Assembly: GCA_963767565.1 (NCBI GenBank)
Contig: CAVYEG010000013.1
Coordinates: forward strand, 124,001 to 188,000
Source: Palsa-504 sp963767565
GTDB taxonomy: Bacteria; Actinomycetota; Actinomycetes; Streptosporangiales; Streptosporangiaceae
Direction of reading: 5' to 3'
Length of the DNA stretch: 64,000 nt
Position numbers and translations under genes: made by a program. The notes beneath the pieces were generated by a model. The model saw nothing but the letters and a program-made list of their open reading frames with translations. It searched no databases and was not told the origin of the DNA. Below are positions 51,163 to 59,542 of this stretch, in pieces (position 1 is the stretch's first letter; every line of letters starts with the position of its first letter).

Positions 51163-52806
51163 TTACAGGGCGCCCATGGCCGTGCCGAGCGCGTCGAGTT
51201 CCTGCCGCAGGGTGGTGGCGGCCGGCTCGGTGATCTGCCCCTGGGCCTGGTCCTGATCGTAGGCCTGGACCAGCTGCGCGTACTGCTGGTCGACCTGCTG
51301 CGGGTCCTGGCCGGGCGGGACGAACAGGAGCTGCTGCAGGTGGTTGAACATGTCCTGGCCCGCCTGCGGGGTCACCTGCCCGTCGGCGACGCCGGTCTCC
51401 AGGTCTCCGACGAACGCGGCGGCCGCCGCCGCGGCGGGCGGCGTGGCGCCGGCGCTCGGTGTCGTGGGCGTCGTCGGTGTCGTCTGGGCCGTCGGTGTGG
51501 TGGTCGTGGCCGACCGGATCCCAGCCGGGTGGGCCGGGCTGGTGGCAGGCCGGCTCGACGATGCCGCGTGCCCGGACGTTCCGGCCGGGCGGGTAGCCAG
51601 CAGCACGGCCAGCGCGCCCAGCGCCGCCGCCAGTGCGGCGGCCAGGAGTGCTTCGGCCAGGCGTAGCTGCCGTCGCGGGCGCAGCCGCCGTCGCGGGCGC
51701 AGCCGCCGGCTTGGGCGAAGCTGCGGACCTGCGCTGACCGGCGGGAGATCCAGTACGGCGGTCTGGTCCGGGCCGGTGATCCGGTCCGGGCCGGTGATCC
51801 GGTCCGGGCTGATGGTGCGGTCCTGGCCGGTGGCGGGGTCCGGGCTGGTGGTGCGGTCCGGGCCGGTGCCGGTGGTGCGGTCCGGGCCGGTGCCGGTGGT
51901 GCGGTCCGGGCCGGTGCCGGTGGTGCGGTCCGGGCCGGTGCCGGTGGTACGGTCCGGGCCGGTGCCGGTGGTACGGTCCGGGCCGGCTGCCGCGAGCAGG
52001 GCCATCCGGGCCGCGGCCGCGCCGGGTGGCCGCCTGGCCGGGTCCTTGGCCAGCAGCCGCATGGTGATCTCGTCCAGCGGTGCGGGCAGGCCGGGACGCT
52101 GCGCCGACGGCGGCCCGGGATCGGAGTGCACATGCCGGTACGCGATCCCGACCGGTGAGTCCCCGATGAACGGCGGTGCGCCGGTGAGCATCTCGAACAG
52201 CACGCAGCCGAGCGAGTACAAGTCGGACTGCGGCCCGGCCCGGGCGCCGGACGCCTGCTCCGGGGACAGGTAGGCCGCCGTACCCATCACAGCCTGGGTC
52301 CGGGTCGCCCGGTCGGGGGCCCAGGCGATGCCGAAGTCCAGGACCTTCACCTGTCCGCCGGACAGCACGATGTTGGCCGGCTTGATATCCCGGTGCACCA
52401 GTCCGGCCGCGTGTGCCGCCTCCAGTGCCTCGCACACCGCAGCCGCGATCGAGGCCGCCTCGCCGGCCGGGCGCGGTCCTGCCTCATCGAGGAGCTCCCG
52501 CAGGGTCCGGCCCGCGGCCAGCTCCATCACGATGTACGGCATCTCGCCGTCGATCCCGCTGTCGAAGACCGTCACGATCCGCGGATGGCTCAGCCGGGCC
52601 ACGTGCCGGGCCTCCCGCTCGAACCTGGCCAGGAACCCCGGGTCCGTCGCGTACTGCGGGCTGAGCACCTTGACCGCAACCTCGCGGTCCAGGACCTCGT
52701 CGCCGGCCCGGTACACGGTGGCCATGCCTCCGGTGCCCAGCACCTCGAGCAGCCGGTACCGGCCGCCGAGGACCCGGATACCTGCCACCGTCATGTCCCT
52801 AGTCAT
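51163..52806 (-). CDS. One-TM serine/threonine protein kinase (PknB-like, no PASTA)
   Basis: A 547-residue receptor-type kinase. Kinase domain 15-275: LGTGGMATVYRA, catalytic Lys K46 in EVAVKVLS, HRDIKPANI (D140), DFG at 157-159, and the activation-loop end GTAAYLSPEQA. A juxtamembrane linker contains six near-identical eight-residue units GPDRTTGT (24-nt tandem repeat). One membrane segment (LLAAALAAALGALAVLLATR) is followed by a Thr-rich stalk and a helical external domain (FVGDLETGVADGQVTPQAGQ) that repeats the theme of EGQ(I/V)T motifs. There is no PASTA repeat. ATG 52806 is preferred over 52794. The P-loop kinase follows at two bases. Confidence 0.93.
   Translation of the reverse strand: MTRDMTVAGIRVLGGRYRLLEVLGTGGMATVYRAGDEVLDREVAVKVLSPQYATDPGFLARFEREARHVARLSHPRIVTVFDSGIDGEMPYIVMELAAGRTLRELLDEAGPRPAGEAASIAAAVCEALEAAHAAGLVHRDIKPANIVLSGGQVKVLDFGIAWAPDRATRTQAVMGTAAYLSPEQASGARAGPQSDLYSLGCVLFEMLTGAPPFIGDSPVGIAYRHVHSDPGPPSAQRPGLPAPLDEITMRLLAKDPARRPPGAAAARMALLAAAGPDRTTGTGPDRTTGTGPDRTTGTGPDRTTGTGPDRTTGTGPDRTTSPDPATGQDRTISPDRITGPDRITGPDQTAVLDLPPVSAGPQLRPSRRLRPRRRLRPRRQLRLAEALLAAALAAALGALAVLLATRPAGTSGHAASSSRPATSPAHPAGIRSATTTTPTAQTTPTTPTTPSAGATPPAAAAAAAFVGDLETGVADGQVTPQAGQDMFNHLQQLLFVPPGQDPQQVDQQYAQLVQAYDQDQAQGQITEPAATTLRQELDALGTAMGAL
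51851..51986. repeat. 24-nt tandem repeat in the Ser/Thr kinase linker
   Basis: The unit GTGCGGTCCGGGCCGGTGCC plus GGTG repeats about 5.7 times; later copies have GTAC for GTGC. It encodes the GPDRTTGT units. Confidence 0.9.
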
Positions 52807-52897
52807 ACAGCATTTCCGGCTTGTCCACCGCCGGCTTCCGGCCAGCTCCCCGGGGGTTTGCGTGCTGAGCGGTAACGTTCCCGGAACGGTCCGGGCG

Positions 52898-52946
52898 TAC
52901 TGTGGCTCTCGTGGGGGACGCAGCCAGGCTGGGCAGGCACCGGTGA
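52898..52946 (+). CDS. Eleven-codon leaderless upstream ORF before the multi-TM protein
   Basis: TACTGT (52898-52903), seven bases, then GTG 52911. The ORF reads VGDAARLGRHR and its TGA (52944-52946) shares bases with the GTG start 52943 of the next gene (GTGA). No ribosome site is seen. The listed span includes the -10 box; the coding part is 52911-52946. Confidence 0.45.
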
Positions 52947-54154
52947 CGGAAGTCACGGCGCGCCGTTTCCGGCTGGCGTCCCCGGCCAGGGCGCTGGTCC
53001 TCGGCGGCGTAGTGCTGGCGCTGGTGGTGGCCGGGCTGCCGCTAGGTGCCATGGCGCACCAGCTTGACCTGTCCGACCAGAGCGGGGACGTGGTTTTCCT
53101 GGCTGGGACGGCGGTGGGCGCGGTCGTGGCCCGGCACCAGCCGCGTAACCCGGTGGGCTGGATACTGCTGGCTGCCATGGGATTCTTCCAGGTTGACACC
53201 GATGCTTCGTTCTATTCGGTGGCCGACTACCGGCTTCATCACGGGACGCTGCCGCTCGGCCCGGTGGCGGTGCTGCTGCAGCCGGCCTGGGCACCGGGCA
53301 TCGTGCTGCTAGGGCTGGCCATCCTGCTCTTTCCTGACGGCCGGGTGCCCTCGCGACGCTGGCGCTGGGTGCTGTGGGTCTACCTGGCCGCCGGCTTGTC
53401 GTGGCTGGCCGGGGCCTTCGCAGTGGCGGCTGTCGCCATCATCGGCCACCACATCCAGGTGGATTCCAGCGGCAACCTTCAGGCCATCGACCCGGGCGGC
53501 TCTGCATCGTGGTGGGCCGCGATCGAGCTCGTGTTCATCCCGGTGATCATCATCTGCTGGCTGGCGTCGCTGGCCGGCCAGGCGGCCAGCTGGCGGCGAT
53601 CATCGGGCGCGCGCCGCCAGCAGCTCAAGTGGCTGCTAGGCGGATCCGCCATCTGCCTGATCGGGCTGGTGCTCGCCGTACGGCTGGGAAATAAGTCCGG
53701 CTTCTGGGGCGCGGTGAGCCTGGTGGCCTTCCTGGCGGTTACCGCGCTGCCGGTGAGCATGGGCGTGGCGATCCTGAGGTACCGGCTGTATGACATCGAC
53801 CGGATCATCTCCCGGACGCTGGCCTACGCGATCGTCACCGGCCTGCTGATCGGGGTCTACGCCGGGCTGGTCCTGCTGACCACCCAGGTGTTCCGGGTCC
53901 ACACGCCGGTGGCGGTGGCCGCCTCCACGCTGGCGGCGGCGGCACTGTTCAATCCGCTGCGGCGGCGGGTGCAGCATGTCGTGGACCGGCGGTTCAACCG
54001 GGCCCGGTATGACGCCGACCAGACGGTGGCCGCGTTCGCGGCCCGGCTGAAAGACGAGGTCGACCTGCACGCGGTCCGCGACGACCTGGCCAGTGTCGTG
54101 CACCAGGCCCTGGAACCTGCCCACGTGTCGCTGTGGATCAGCCAACGCGACTGA
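52943..54154 (+). CDS. Multi-TM sensor-like protein lacking kinase domain
   Basis: A 403-residue membrane protein with about ten hydrophobic segments (GGVVLALVVAGLPLGAMAHQ; PGIVLLGLAILLFPDGRVPS; LTGLLIGVYAGLVLL-like VTGLLIGVYAGLVLLTTQVF). The stretch ILRYRLYDIDRIISRTLAYA and the cytoplasmic end VDRRFNRARYDADQTVAAFA with EPAHVSLWI match the sensor half of actinobacterial histidine kinases, but the protein stops where the dimerisation and ATPase domains would begin. Stand-alone versions are common in actinomycetes. Start GTG 52943 overlaps the TGA of a short upstream ORF. Divergent from the Ser/Thr kinase. Confidence 0.8.
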   Translation: MTEVTARRFRLASPARALVLGGVVLALVVAGLPLGAMAHQLDLSDQSGDVVFLAGTAVGAVVARHQPRNPVGWILLAAMGFFQVDTDASFYSVADYRLHHGTLPLGPVAVLLQPAWAPGIVLLGLAILLFPDGRVPSRRWRWVLWVYLAAGLSWLAGAFAVAAVAIIGHHIQVDSSGNLQAIDPGGSASWWAAIELVFIPVIIICWLASLAGQAASWRRSSGARRQQLKWLLGGSAICLIGLVLAVRLGNKSGFWGAVSLVAFLAVTALPVSMGVAILRYRLYDIDRIISRTLAYAIVTGLLIGVYAGLVLLTTQVFRVHTPVAVAASTLAAAALFNPLRRRVQHVVDRRFNRARYDADQTVAAFAARLKDEVDLHAVRDDLASVVHQALEPAHVSLWISQRD

Positions 54155-54189
54155 GTCTGGCTTTCGCCGGAACCGGCTTCAGGCCCCGG

Positions 54190-54215
54190 CTTCAGGTACT
54201 GACTTCAGGTACTGA
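54190..54215. repeat. Perfect 13-bp tandem duplication over a stop codon
   Basis: CTTCAGGTACTGA at 54190-54202 and 54203-54215. The second copy contains the minus-strand stop of the Rieske oxygenase (54205-54207); the first supplies an out-of-use duplicate stop. Confidence 0.8.
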
Positions 54216-55221
54216 CGGCGGCGGCGAGGACGCGGCGGAACTCGACCGATACCCGGTCGGCCTTGGTGTGCAGTTCGGCCACGACGTCGAGCGGGAACTC
54301 CAGGCCGGACAGGGCCCGCCGCTGCAGGTCCAGGTCCTCCTCGAAGATCGTCAGCTCGTACTTCGCGAGGCTTTCCGCCTCTTCCGGGTCGGTCAGGCCC
54401 GGGCCGGTCACCGTCTGGTACAGCCGGCACGTGCGCTCGTCTTCGGGCTGGGCGGCAAAGGTGATGAAATTCCACCCGCCCGCGTCGAGGAACTCCAGCA
54501 GCAGGGTCGCGGTCAGCGGAGCCTGGTACCGGTAGGTCATCCGGCGGCGCTGCACCGCCGGCCGGGTACCGTCGCGCACCGCGGGGTCGGTGAGGTTGGT
54601 GAACGTGTGCTCGCGGATGGCCGTGAACGACAGGCCGCGGCGTTCGATGTCGGCTCGCGGGATGACTTGCGGCCCGGCGCCGCCGATCGTGGCCGCGTGC
54701 ACGAACGGGAAGTGGGCCTCGTCGAGGAAGTTGTCGACCAGGATCGCCGCGTTGGCCTCCACCCGCAGGACCGGCAGGAACACCGTCGCGACGCCGTCGC
54801 CGCCGAGCGGCACGCCCGGGTGCAGTTCCGGGATGGGGGCGCGCGGAGGCTCCGGGGCCAGCCACACCAGGCCGTCCTGCTCGGCGACCCCGGCCGGGCG
54901 GCGCAGCGTGGCCCGCTCCGGGATGGCCGCCGTGTCTTCGAGCGCCGGGATGTGCACGCACCGGCCCTCGTCGCTGAAACGCCAGCCATGGTACGTGCAC
55001 TGCAGGGTGCCGTCGACGATCTGCCCGGCGGACAGGCGCGCCCGGCGGTGCGGGCAGGCGTCGGCGAAGGCCGCGATGTGGCCGCCGAAGCGGGCCAGGG
55101 CCCAGCCCTGACCGCCGACTCGGACCGCGACCGGCTCCGGCCCGACCTCCGAGGACAGCGCCACGGGATGCCAGAACTGCGCGAGCGCCGGGTGCGCGTT
55201 GGTGAACTCCGCAGACGTCAT
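54205..55221 (-). CDS. Rieske non-haem iron oxygenase (VanA-like)
   Basis: A 338-residue oxygenase alpha subunit. Rieske 2Fe-2S ligands: CPH (C56, H58) in ADACPHRRARLSAG and CTYH (C75, H78) in LQCTYHGWRFSDEGRC. Catalytic iron motif DNFLDEAHFPFVH gives D162 or D166, H169 and H174. The C-terminal domain (TYRYQAPLTATLLLEFLDAG) is of the VanA/Pobg group that demethylates or hydroxylates aromatic and sterol-like substrates. ATG 55221. Its upstream neighbour, an FAD monooxygenase, ends four bases before; the pair is probably one operon. No ferredoxin reductase is nearby. Confidence 0.92.
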   Translation of the reverse strand: MTSAEFTNAHPALAQFWHPVALSSEVGPEPVAVRVGGQGWALARFGGHIAAFADACPHRRARLSAGQIVDGTLQCTYHGWRFSDEGRCVHIPALEDTAAIPERATLRRPAGVAEQDGLVWLAPEPPRAPIPELHPGVPLGGDGVATVFLPVLRVEANAAILVDNFLDEAHFPFVHAATIGGAGPQVIPRADIERRGLSFTAIREHTFTNLTDPAVRDGTRPAVQRRRMTYRYQAPLTATLLLEFLDAGGWNFITFAAQPEDERTCRLYQTVTGPGLTDPEEAESLAKYELTIFEEDLDLQRRALSGLEFPLDVVAELHTKADRVSVEFRRVLAAAVST

Positions 55222-55225
55222 GTTC

Positions 55226-56458
55226 CTATCGTCCCGTATTGGCCTGGCGGGCGGCTAGGCGGCGGTAGAGCCAGAACATGAGCTTGTTGCGGCGGGCGCC
55301 CAGCTCGGTTTCGGCCTGGCGGGAGGCGGCGACGGCGGCGTAGCCGACCTCGCGCAGCTCGCGCTCGTACTCGCCGATGGCGGCGACTACGTCGCCGGCG
55401 TCCTCAGCGGAGGCCAGGGCGCGAGCCAGCCGGGCCGCGTCCTGCAGGGCGGTGTTGGCGCCGGATCCGCGGGCCGGGCTCATCGCGTGGATGGCGTCGC
55501 CGAGCACGGTGACCCGGCTGGGCGGCCAGGGCGGTACCGGCGGCGAGGTGCGGATCCGGATCAGGAACGTCTCGTCTACGTCGGCCAGGGCGTGCAGCGC
55601 GCGCAGGTCGGGATGCCAGCCGCTGATCAGCCGGCCGGACAGCTCGTGCAGCCGGGCCGGCGCCATCCCGGCCAGCTGGTCATCCGGCACGCCGAACTCC
55701 CCGCGGTCACCGGTCACGGCCCACATCAGGTAGTCCTGGGCGGGCGAGAACCCGAGCTCCTCCGGCCGGTGCCGGAAGCGGACCAGGCCGGTGGCCATGC
55801 CGATGCGCCCGCCCACCACGGCGGTGAAGCCCTCCGTCATGGCAGCGGGCAGCCGCGCCAGGGCCTGCTCGCCCAGCGGGGTCTTGCCGTAGATCGACCG
55901 GGTCCCGGTGTCGGCCGGCGCGGCCGCGGGCAGGTACTGGCGGCGGACCGCAGAACCGACGCCGTCCGCGCCGACCAGCAGGTCCGCGTCTGCGTGCCGG
56001 CCGTCGGCGAAATGCAGCCGCACGCCGCCGGAGCCGGCCTCGGCTTCGTAGGAGGCCAGCTCGCAGCCGAAGGCGATCCTGTCCTCCAGCCCGGCGGCCA
56101 GCACCTCGCGGAACGTCTGGCGGCTGACCGACGTGGACAAGGTGGCGGGCGCGTACGGGTCGGCATCGGGATCGCCGGCCTGCTGGTGCAGGATCCGCAG
56201 CCGTTCGCTCATCACGGTCAGCCGCCTGCTGGCCTGGCTGCAGGTGGCCAGGAACGCCGCCAGCGACTCCGGCGGCAGGCACTGCTCCAAGGCCAGCCCG
56301 GCCCGCGCGTCCACGTGCAGCCGGTAGCCCTGCCGGCGGACGGCCAGGCTGGCGGCCCGCTCGTAGACGGTCACATCGGCGCCGGCCCGCAGCAGGCCCT
56401 GCGCCAGGCACAGCCCGCCCAGCCCACCGCCGACCACCGCTACGCGGAGACCCGTCAT
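55226..56458 (-). CDS. FAD-dependent monooxygenase (aromatic hydroxylase-like)
   Basis: A 410-residue class A flavoprotein hydroxylase. FAD motif VAVVGGGLGGLCLAQGLLRA at 6-25, VYERA, the DG motif in LLVGADGVGSAVRRQYLP, and the GD motif VTVLGDAIHAMSPARGSGAN with TALQDAARLARAL. Substrate unknown; with the Rieske enzyme four bases downstream it may act in breakdown or tailoring of an aromatic compound. ATG 56458; no secretion signal. Confidence 0.92.
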   Translation of the reverse strand: MTGLRVAVVGGGLGGLCLAQGLLRAGADVTVYERAASLAVRRQGYRLHVDARAGLALEQCLPPESLAAFLATCSQASRRLTVMSERLRILHQQAGDPDADPYAPATLSTSVSRQTFREVLAAGLEDRIAFGCELASYEAEAGSGGVRLHFADGRHADADLLVGADGVGSAVRRQYLPAAAPADTGTRSIYGKTPLGEQALARLPAAMTEGFTAVVGGRIGMATGLVRFRHRPEELGFSPAQDYLMWAVTGDRGEFGVPDDQLAGMAPARLHELSGRLISGWHPDLRALHALADVDETFLIRIRTSPPVPPWPPSRVTVLGDAIHAMSPARGSGANTALQDAARLARALASAEDAGDVVAAIGEYERELREVGYAAVAASRQAETELGARRNKLMFWLYRRLAARQANTGR

Positions 56459-56481
56459 GTCCGGCCCGCCTCGACGCCTCC

Positions 56482-56715
56482 TTGCTCTACATCCTGGTTG
56501 CGATGGTAGCTGTCGTCGCGGTGGTGACGGCGCTGGCCGTGCCGCGCGGGCCCGGTCTCAGCCACAGCCACCCCGTTCCAGCCGTGTTGCCCGCAGCCGG
56601 TCGCGCTTATGTTCTAGCCGGAAGCTACCGAAGCACGGCAACGTTCAGCCGACCTGAAAATGAACGGCAGGTGAATGACAGATGGGCAGCAGACGAACAT
56701 ACTGGGATGCACTAG
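56482..56715 (+). CDS. Possible small membrane protein
   Basis: A 77-codon frame from TTG 56482 with an N-terminal hydrophobic stretch (LYILVAMVAVVAVVTALAV) and a polar tail. No ribosome site and no known relatives by eye. The interval 56459-56781 otherwise holds only an AT-rich stretch (56715-56755) that could promote the phosphoesterase gene. Confidence 0.25.
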   Translation: MLYILVAMVAVVAVVTALAVPRGPGLSHSHPVPAVLPAAGRAYVLAGSYRSTATFSRPENERQVNDRWAADEHTGMH

Positions 56716-56781
56716 ATCTAAAACGTTTAATTCGTTCCGAATATGTCTGGTTATGCTGCGCTACTCAGAGCGGGAGGTCAT

Positions 56782-57975
56782 ATGAACGTGCAGCAAGTCC
56801 TACGCCGCCGGCTCAGGCCGGTCAGGGCCTGGATGGTGGCCGCCAGCGGGTTGGCGCTGGCCGCGGGAGCGCTCGCGGCGGCGGGCGCGCCGAGCAGTTA
56901 CGGCGCCACTACGGGCGCCGCTCATGGGTCAGGCGGTTTCCCCGGGTTCGGGACGCGCCTTGACCACGTGTTCATCATCATGCTGGAGAATCACGCCGCC
57001 GACCACGTAGTCGGGGACCCGAGCGCTCCGTACATCACATCGCTGGCGAGCACCTACGGGCAGGCCACCGACTACTTCGGCGTCACGCACACCAGCGAGC
57101 CCAACTACATCGCGGCCACCAGCGGTGACACGTGGTGGAACAACGACGACAACGGCTGGAACGCCCCGACCGGGAACGCGTTCCCGCCGAACCACTACGC
57201 GCACACCAACGTCGTGGACGAGCTCACGGCGGCGCACATCCCGTGGGACGCCTACATGCAGGCCATGCCCAGCGTGGGCTACCTGGGAGATTCCTGGCCG
57301 AGCAGCTCGAACGCGCTGTACGCCAGCAAGCACAACCCGTTCATCCTGTACAACGATGTCCGGCTGAACCCGGCGCGGACCGCCCACATCAAGCCCTACA
57401 CCGACATGGCCGCCGACCTGAACGGCCCGAACGCGCCGCGGTACGTGTGGATCAGCCCCGATGAGTGCTCCAACATGCACGGCGGCATCTACACGGCGGT
57501 CTCCGGGTTCCCCGACACGCCGTGCCCGTACAACGACGTCCCCGGGGACGCCAACGATGAGTCGCTGAAGGCCAAGGCGGACGCCTTCGTCAAGACCGCG
57601 GTCCAGACGATCATGAGTAGCCGGGCCTGGACGGGCAACAGCGTGATCTTCGTGGTCGCCGACGAGACCGACTTCGACGGCTCCAACCCCGCCGACAACG
57701 ATTACGAGTCCGTCGCGGGCTGCTGCGACTCCCCCGTCCTGCCGGCCGGGGACCCCGAGATCAGCGCCACCTGGCCCGGGGGCGTGTACGGCGGGGGTTC
57801 GGCGCCGATGATCGTGGTCAGCAGGCTGGGACCGCGGCACGCGACCGACGCAACGCCGTCCAACCACTACTCGATGCTGCTCACCATCGAGGAGGGATTC
57901 GGGCTCGGCAAGCTCGGGTACACCAGCGACTCCGCTCAGGTCCATCCGCTCTGGCCGCTGATCACCGGTCGCTGA
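56782..57975 (+). CDS. Secreted phosphoesterase (acid phosphatase/phospholipase C family)
   Basis: A 397-residue exported enzyme of the phosphoesterase family (PF04185-like, AcpA/PLC). Signal peptide about 1-42 (basic RRRLRPVRAW then ASGLALAAGALAAAGAPSSY). Metal and nucleophile regions: HVFIIMLENHAADHVVG with the conserved E-N, SEPNYIAATSGDTWWNND with the probable Thr/Ser nucleophile area, HTNVVDELTAAHIPWDAYM, WISPDECSNMHGG, FVVADETDFDG and the late His in SNHYSMLLTIEEGFGLGKLG. ATG 56782 follows GGGAGG. It is followed by a 16-bp hairpin. Substrate may be phospholipid or phosphomonoester. Confidence 0.88.
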   Translation: MNVQQVLRRRLRPVRAWMVAASGLALAAGALAAAGAPSSYGATTGAAHGSGGFPGFGTRLDHVFIIMLENHAADHVVGDPSAPYITSLASTYGQATDYFGVTHTSEPNYIAATSGDTWWNNDDNGWNAPTGNAFPPNHYAHTNVVDELTAAHIPWDAYMQAMPSVGYLGDSWPSSSNALYASKHNPFILYNDVRLNPARTAHIKPYTDMAADLNGPNAPRYVWISPDECSNMHGGIYTAVSGFPDTPCPYNDVPGDANDESLKAKADAFVKTAVQTIMSSRAWTGNSVIFVVADETDFDGSNPADNDYESVAGCCDSPVLPAGDPEISATWPGGVYGGGSAPMIVVSRLGPRHATDATPSNHYSMLLTIEEGFGLGKLGYTSDSAQVHPLWPLITGR

Positions 57976-57986
57976 TCCCCTGTCCT

Positions 57987-58026
57987 GGGCCTGAGCGCGG
58001 CGGAGGGGCTCGCCGCGCTCAGGCCC
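57987..58026 (+). terminator. 16-bp hairpin terminator after the phosphoesterase
   Basis: GGGCCTGAGCGCGGCG (57987-58002) pairs perfectly with 58011-58026 across eight bases, twelve bases after the stop codon; no T tract. Confidence 0.8.
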
Positions 58027-58114
58027 GCAGGATGTGCGGGAGGCACGAACGCGGCGGTGCCGCCAACGGTCCCTACCAGGTGTATCAGTGGACGCGGGTA
58101 GGAGGATGGCGCCG

Positions 58115-58258
58115 ATGCCGGGCAGTGAGAACGCGCTGGTCAGCGCGCTGGGTGAACTGACCGCGCTGGGCCCTCGCGATCAGAGCCGCGCTTCACGTCA
58201 CAGGCCTGCTGGGACAGCTAGCCCGAACGCGGCGGGACCGGCCCCGGGCGGGGCATGA
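58115..58258 (+). CDS. Doubtful 47-codon ORF
   Basis: ATG 58115 is nine bases after AGGAGG and starts MPGSENALVSALGELTALGP, which looks coding, but the second half is antisense to the YdcF gene. Possibly the start of a gene cut off by a deletion. Confidence 0.2.
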   Translation: MPGSENALVSALGELTALGPRDQSRASRHRPAGTASPNAAGPAPGGA

Positions 58259-59259
58259 TGCAGCAAGGTGACCGCGACCGGGATCACGACCAGACCGCAG
58301 CAGACGGCGAAGTTGACCGCCTTATAGCTGAGGAAGACGGCGGCGAATTCGCGCAGGACGGCGCTCGGCCAGTAGTAGCCGGCGGTGCGGGCGCCGGTCA
58401 CCTGACCCCGGATGCCGGTGCGGCGGGCGACCATCGCGGCGCGGAACACATGGTAGTTGCTGGTCACGATCACGCAGGCGGCACCGGGCCGGATCCGGGC
58501 CATGATCGCCTTGCTGTAGGCCAGGTTCTGCTCCGTGTTCGCCGACTGGTCTTCACGGCAGATCCGCTCCGCGGGAAAGCCGCGGGCCACCAGGTAGCCC
58601 GCCATGGCGTCGGCCTCGGAGACCCGCTCGTCGCTGCCCTTGCCGCCGGAGACGATCAGCAGCGGCTCGCTGCCGCGGGCCGTCAGCGACCGGTATACCG
58701 CGTAGCCCCGGTCCAGCCTGCTGGCCAGCAGGGGCGGGACCCGCGCGCCGTCGACCAGCCCGGCGCCGAGCACGATCACGAAATCGGCGTGGCGCGGCAG
58801 GGACAGGCGGCCGTACAGGAAGGCGTACAGCACGAACGAGGCGCACTGGAACGAGGCATAGGCGAACAGCAGGATGATGACCGTGGCCGACAGGGCCAGG
58901 TCGTCCGAGCCGACCAGCGGGGTGGCCAGCGTCAACCCGGTGACGACGAGGATGCCGACGCCGGCCAGCAGCGACAGCAGGTTGGCGGGCCGCATGCCTT
59001 CCCGGCGCACCATCGTCACCCCGTTCACGACCAGGTATGCGGCGACGACGAACGGGACGATCGCCACCAGCGCGAACACAGCCAGCAGCACCAGCCTGCT
59101 CGCGGCGTCATCGGTCCGGGCCAGCCGCTCCGCGGTCCCCAGCGCGAGCAGTGCGAGCACCAGGCCGAGCAGGACCGCGTTGGCGAAGCTGCGCCGGTCG
59201 CGCATTACCCCGACGACCAGCAAGACCAGCATCACGACGGCGGCCTGGAACGCGAACAC
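58198..59259 (-). CDS. YdcF-family (DUF218) membrane protein
   Basis: A 353-residue protein. The first 130 residues hold four or five membrane segments; the DUF218 domain follows: DFVIVLGAGLVDGARVPPLL, ASRLDRGYAVYRS, LLIVSGGKGSDERVSEADAM, the acidic ICREDQSANTEQNLAYSKAI and IVTSNYHVFRAAMVARRTGI; a last membrane segment closes it. The family includes SanA and ElyC and is linked to envelope polymer handling. Start GTG 59259 has TAGCCT six bases upstream, so it is probably leaderless. Divergent from the hyc-like operon. Confidence 0.9.
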   Translation of the reverse strand: MFAFQAAVVMLVLLVVGVMRDRRSFANAVLLGLVLALLALGTAERLARTDDAASRLVLLAVFALVAIVPFVVAAYLVVNGVTMVRREGMRPANLLSLLAGVGILVVTGLTLATPLVGSDDLALSATVIILLFAYASFQCASFVLYAFLYGRLSLPRHADFVIVLGAGLVDGARVPPLLASRLDRGYAVYRSLTARGSEPLLIVSGGKGSDERVSEADAMAGYLVARGFPAERICREDQSANTEQNLAYSKAIMARIRPGAACVIVTSNYHVFRAAMVARRTGIRGQVTGARTAGYYWPSAVLREFAAVFLSYKAVNFAVCCGLVVIPVAVTLLHHAPPGAGPAAFGLAVPAGL

Positions 59260-59271
59260 CAGCTCAGGCTA
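59257..59271 (-). promoter_or_regulatory. Leaderless -10 box of the YdcF gene
   Basis: TAGCCT (59266-59271, minus strand), six bases GAGCTG, then GTG 59259; same box as the DAHP synthase gene. Confidence 0.6.
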
Positions 59272-59491
59272 CGCAACCGCGGTCCGGCGCGAATCGGCCG
59301 CAAGGACGAACATGCCTGGCGCGAACCGGCCGCCCGGCGGATGCCGCGTACGCCGCCAGGCTGACCCGGCCTGATTTGCGGGCGAGAGCAGCCTGGGCAA
59401 CAATGACGTGTTGGCGATGAGGCTCGCCATGAACCGCGCCGCGGCGCTGATGGCCTCTACCCCGTTGTATTCAAAGGGTAGGAGGCATCCC

Positions 59492-59542
59492 ATGACCGAT
59501 GCGCTGGAGCCGCCTGGCAACGATCGCGGAGCCGCCCGGTGA
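59492..59542 (+). CDS. Sixteen-codon mini-ORF coupled to hycD
   Basis: ATG 59492 lies seven bases after TAGGAGG, the best ribosome site of the operon, and encodes MTDALEPPGNDRGAAR. Its TGA (59540-59542) overlaps GTG 59539 of hycD (GTGA). Either a leader ORF or the joined ends of a deleted upstream gene. Confidence 0.5.
   Translation: MTDALEPPGNDRGAAR

Noticed and set aside
51851..51986. Regular 24-nt repeats as a CRISPR or regulatory array.
   Set aside because: They are contiguous, in frame and encode the GPDRTTGT linker of the kinase.
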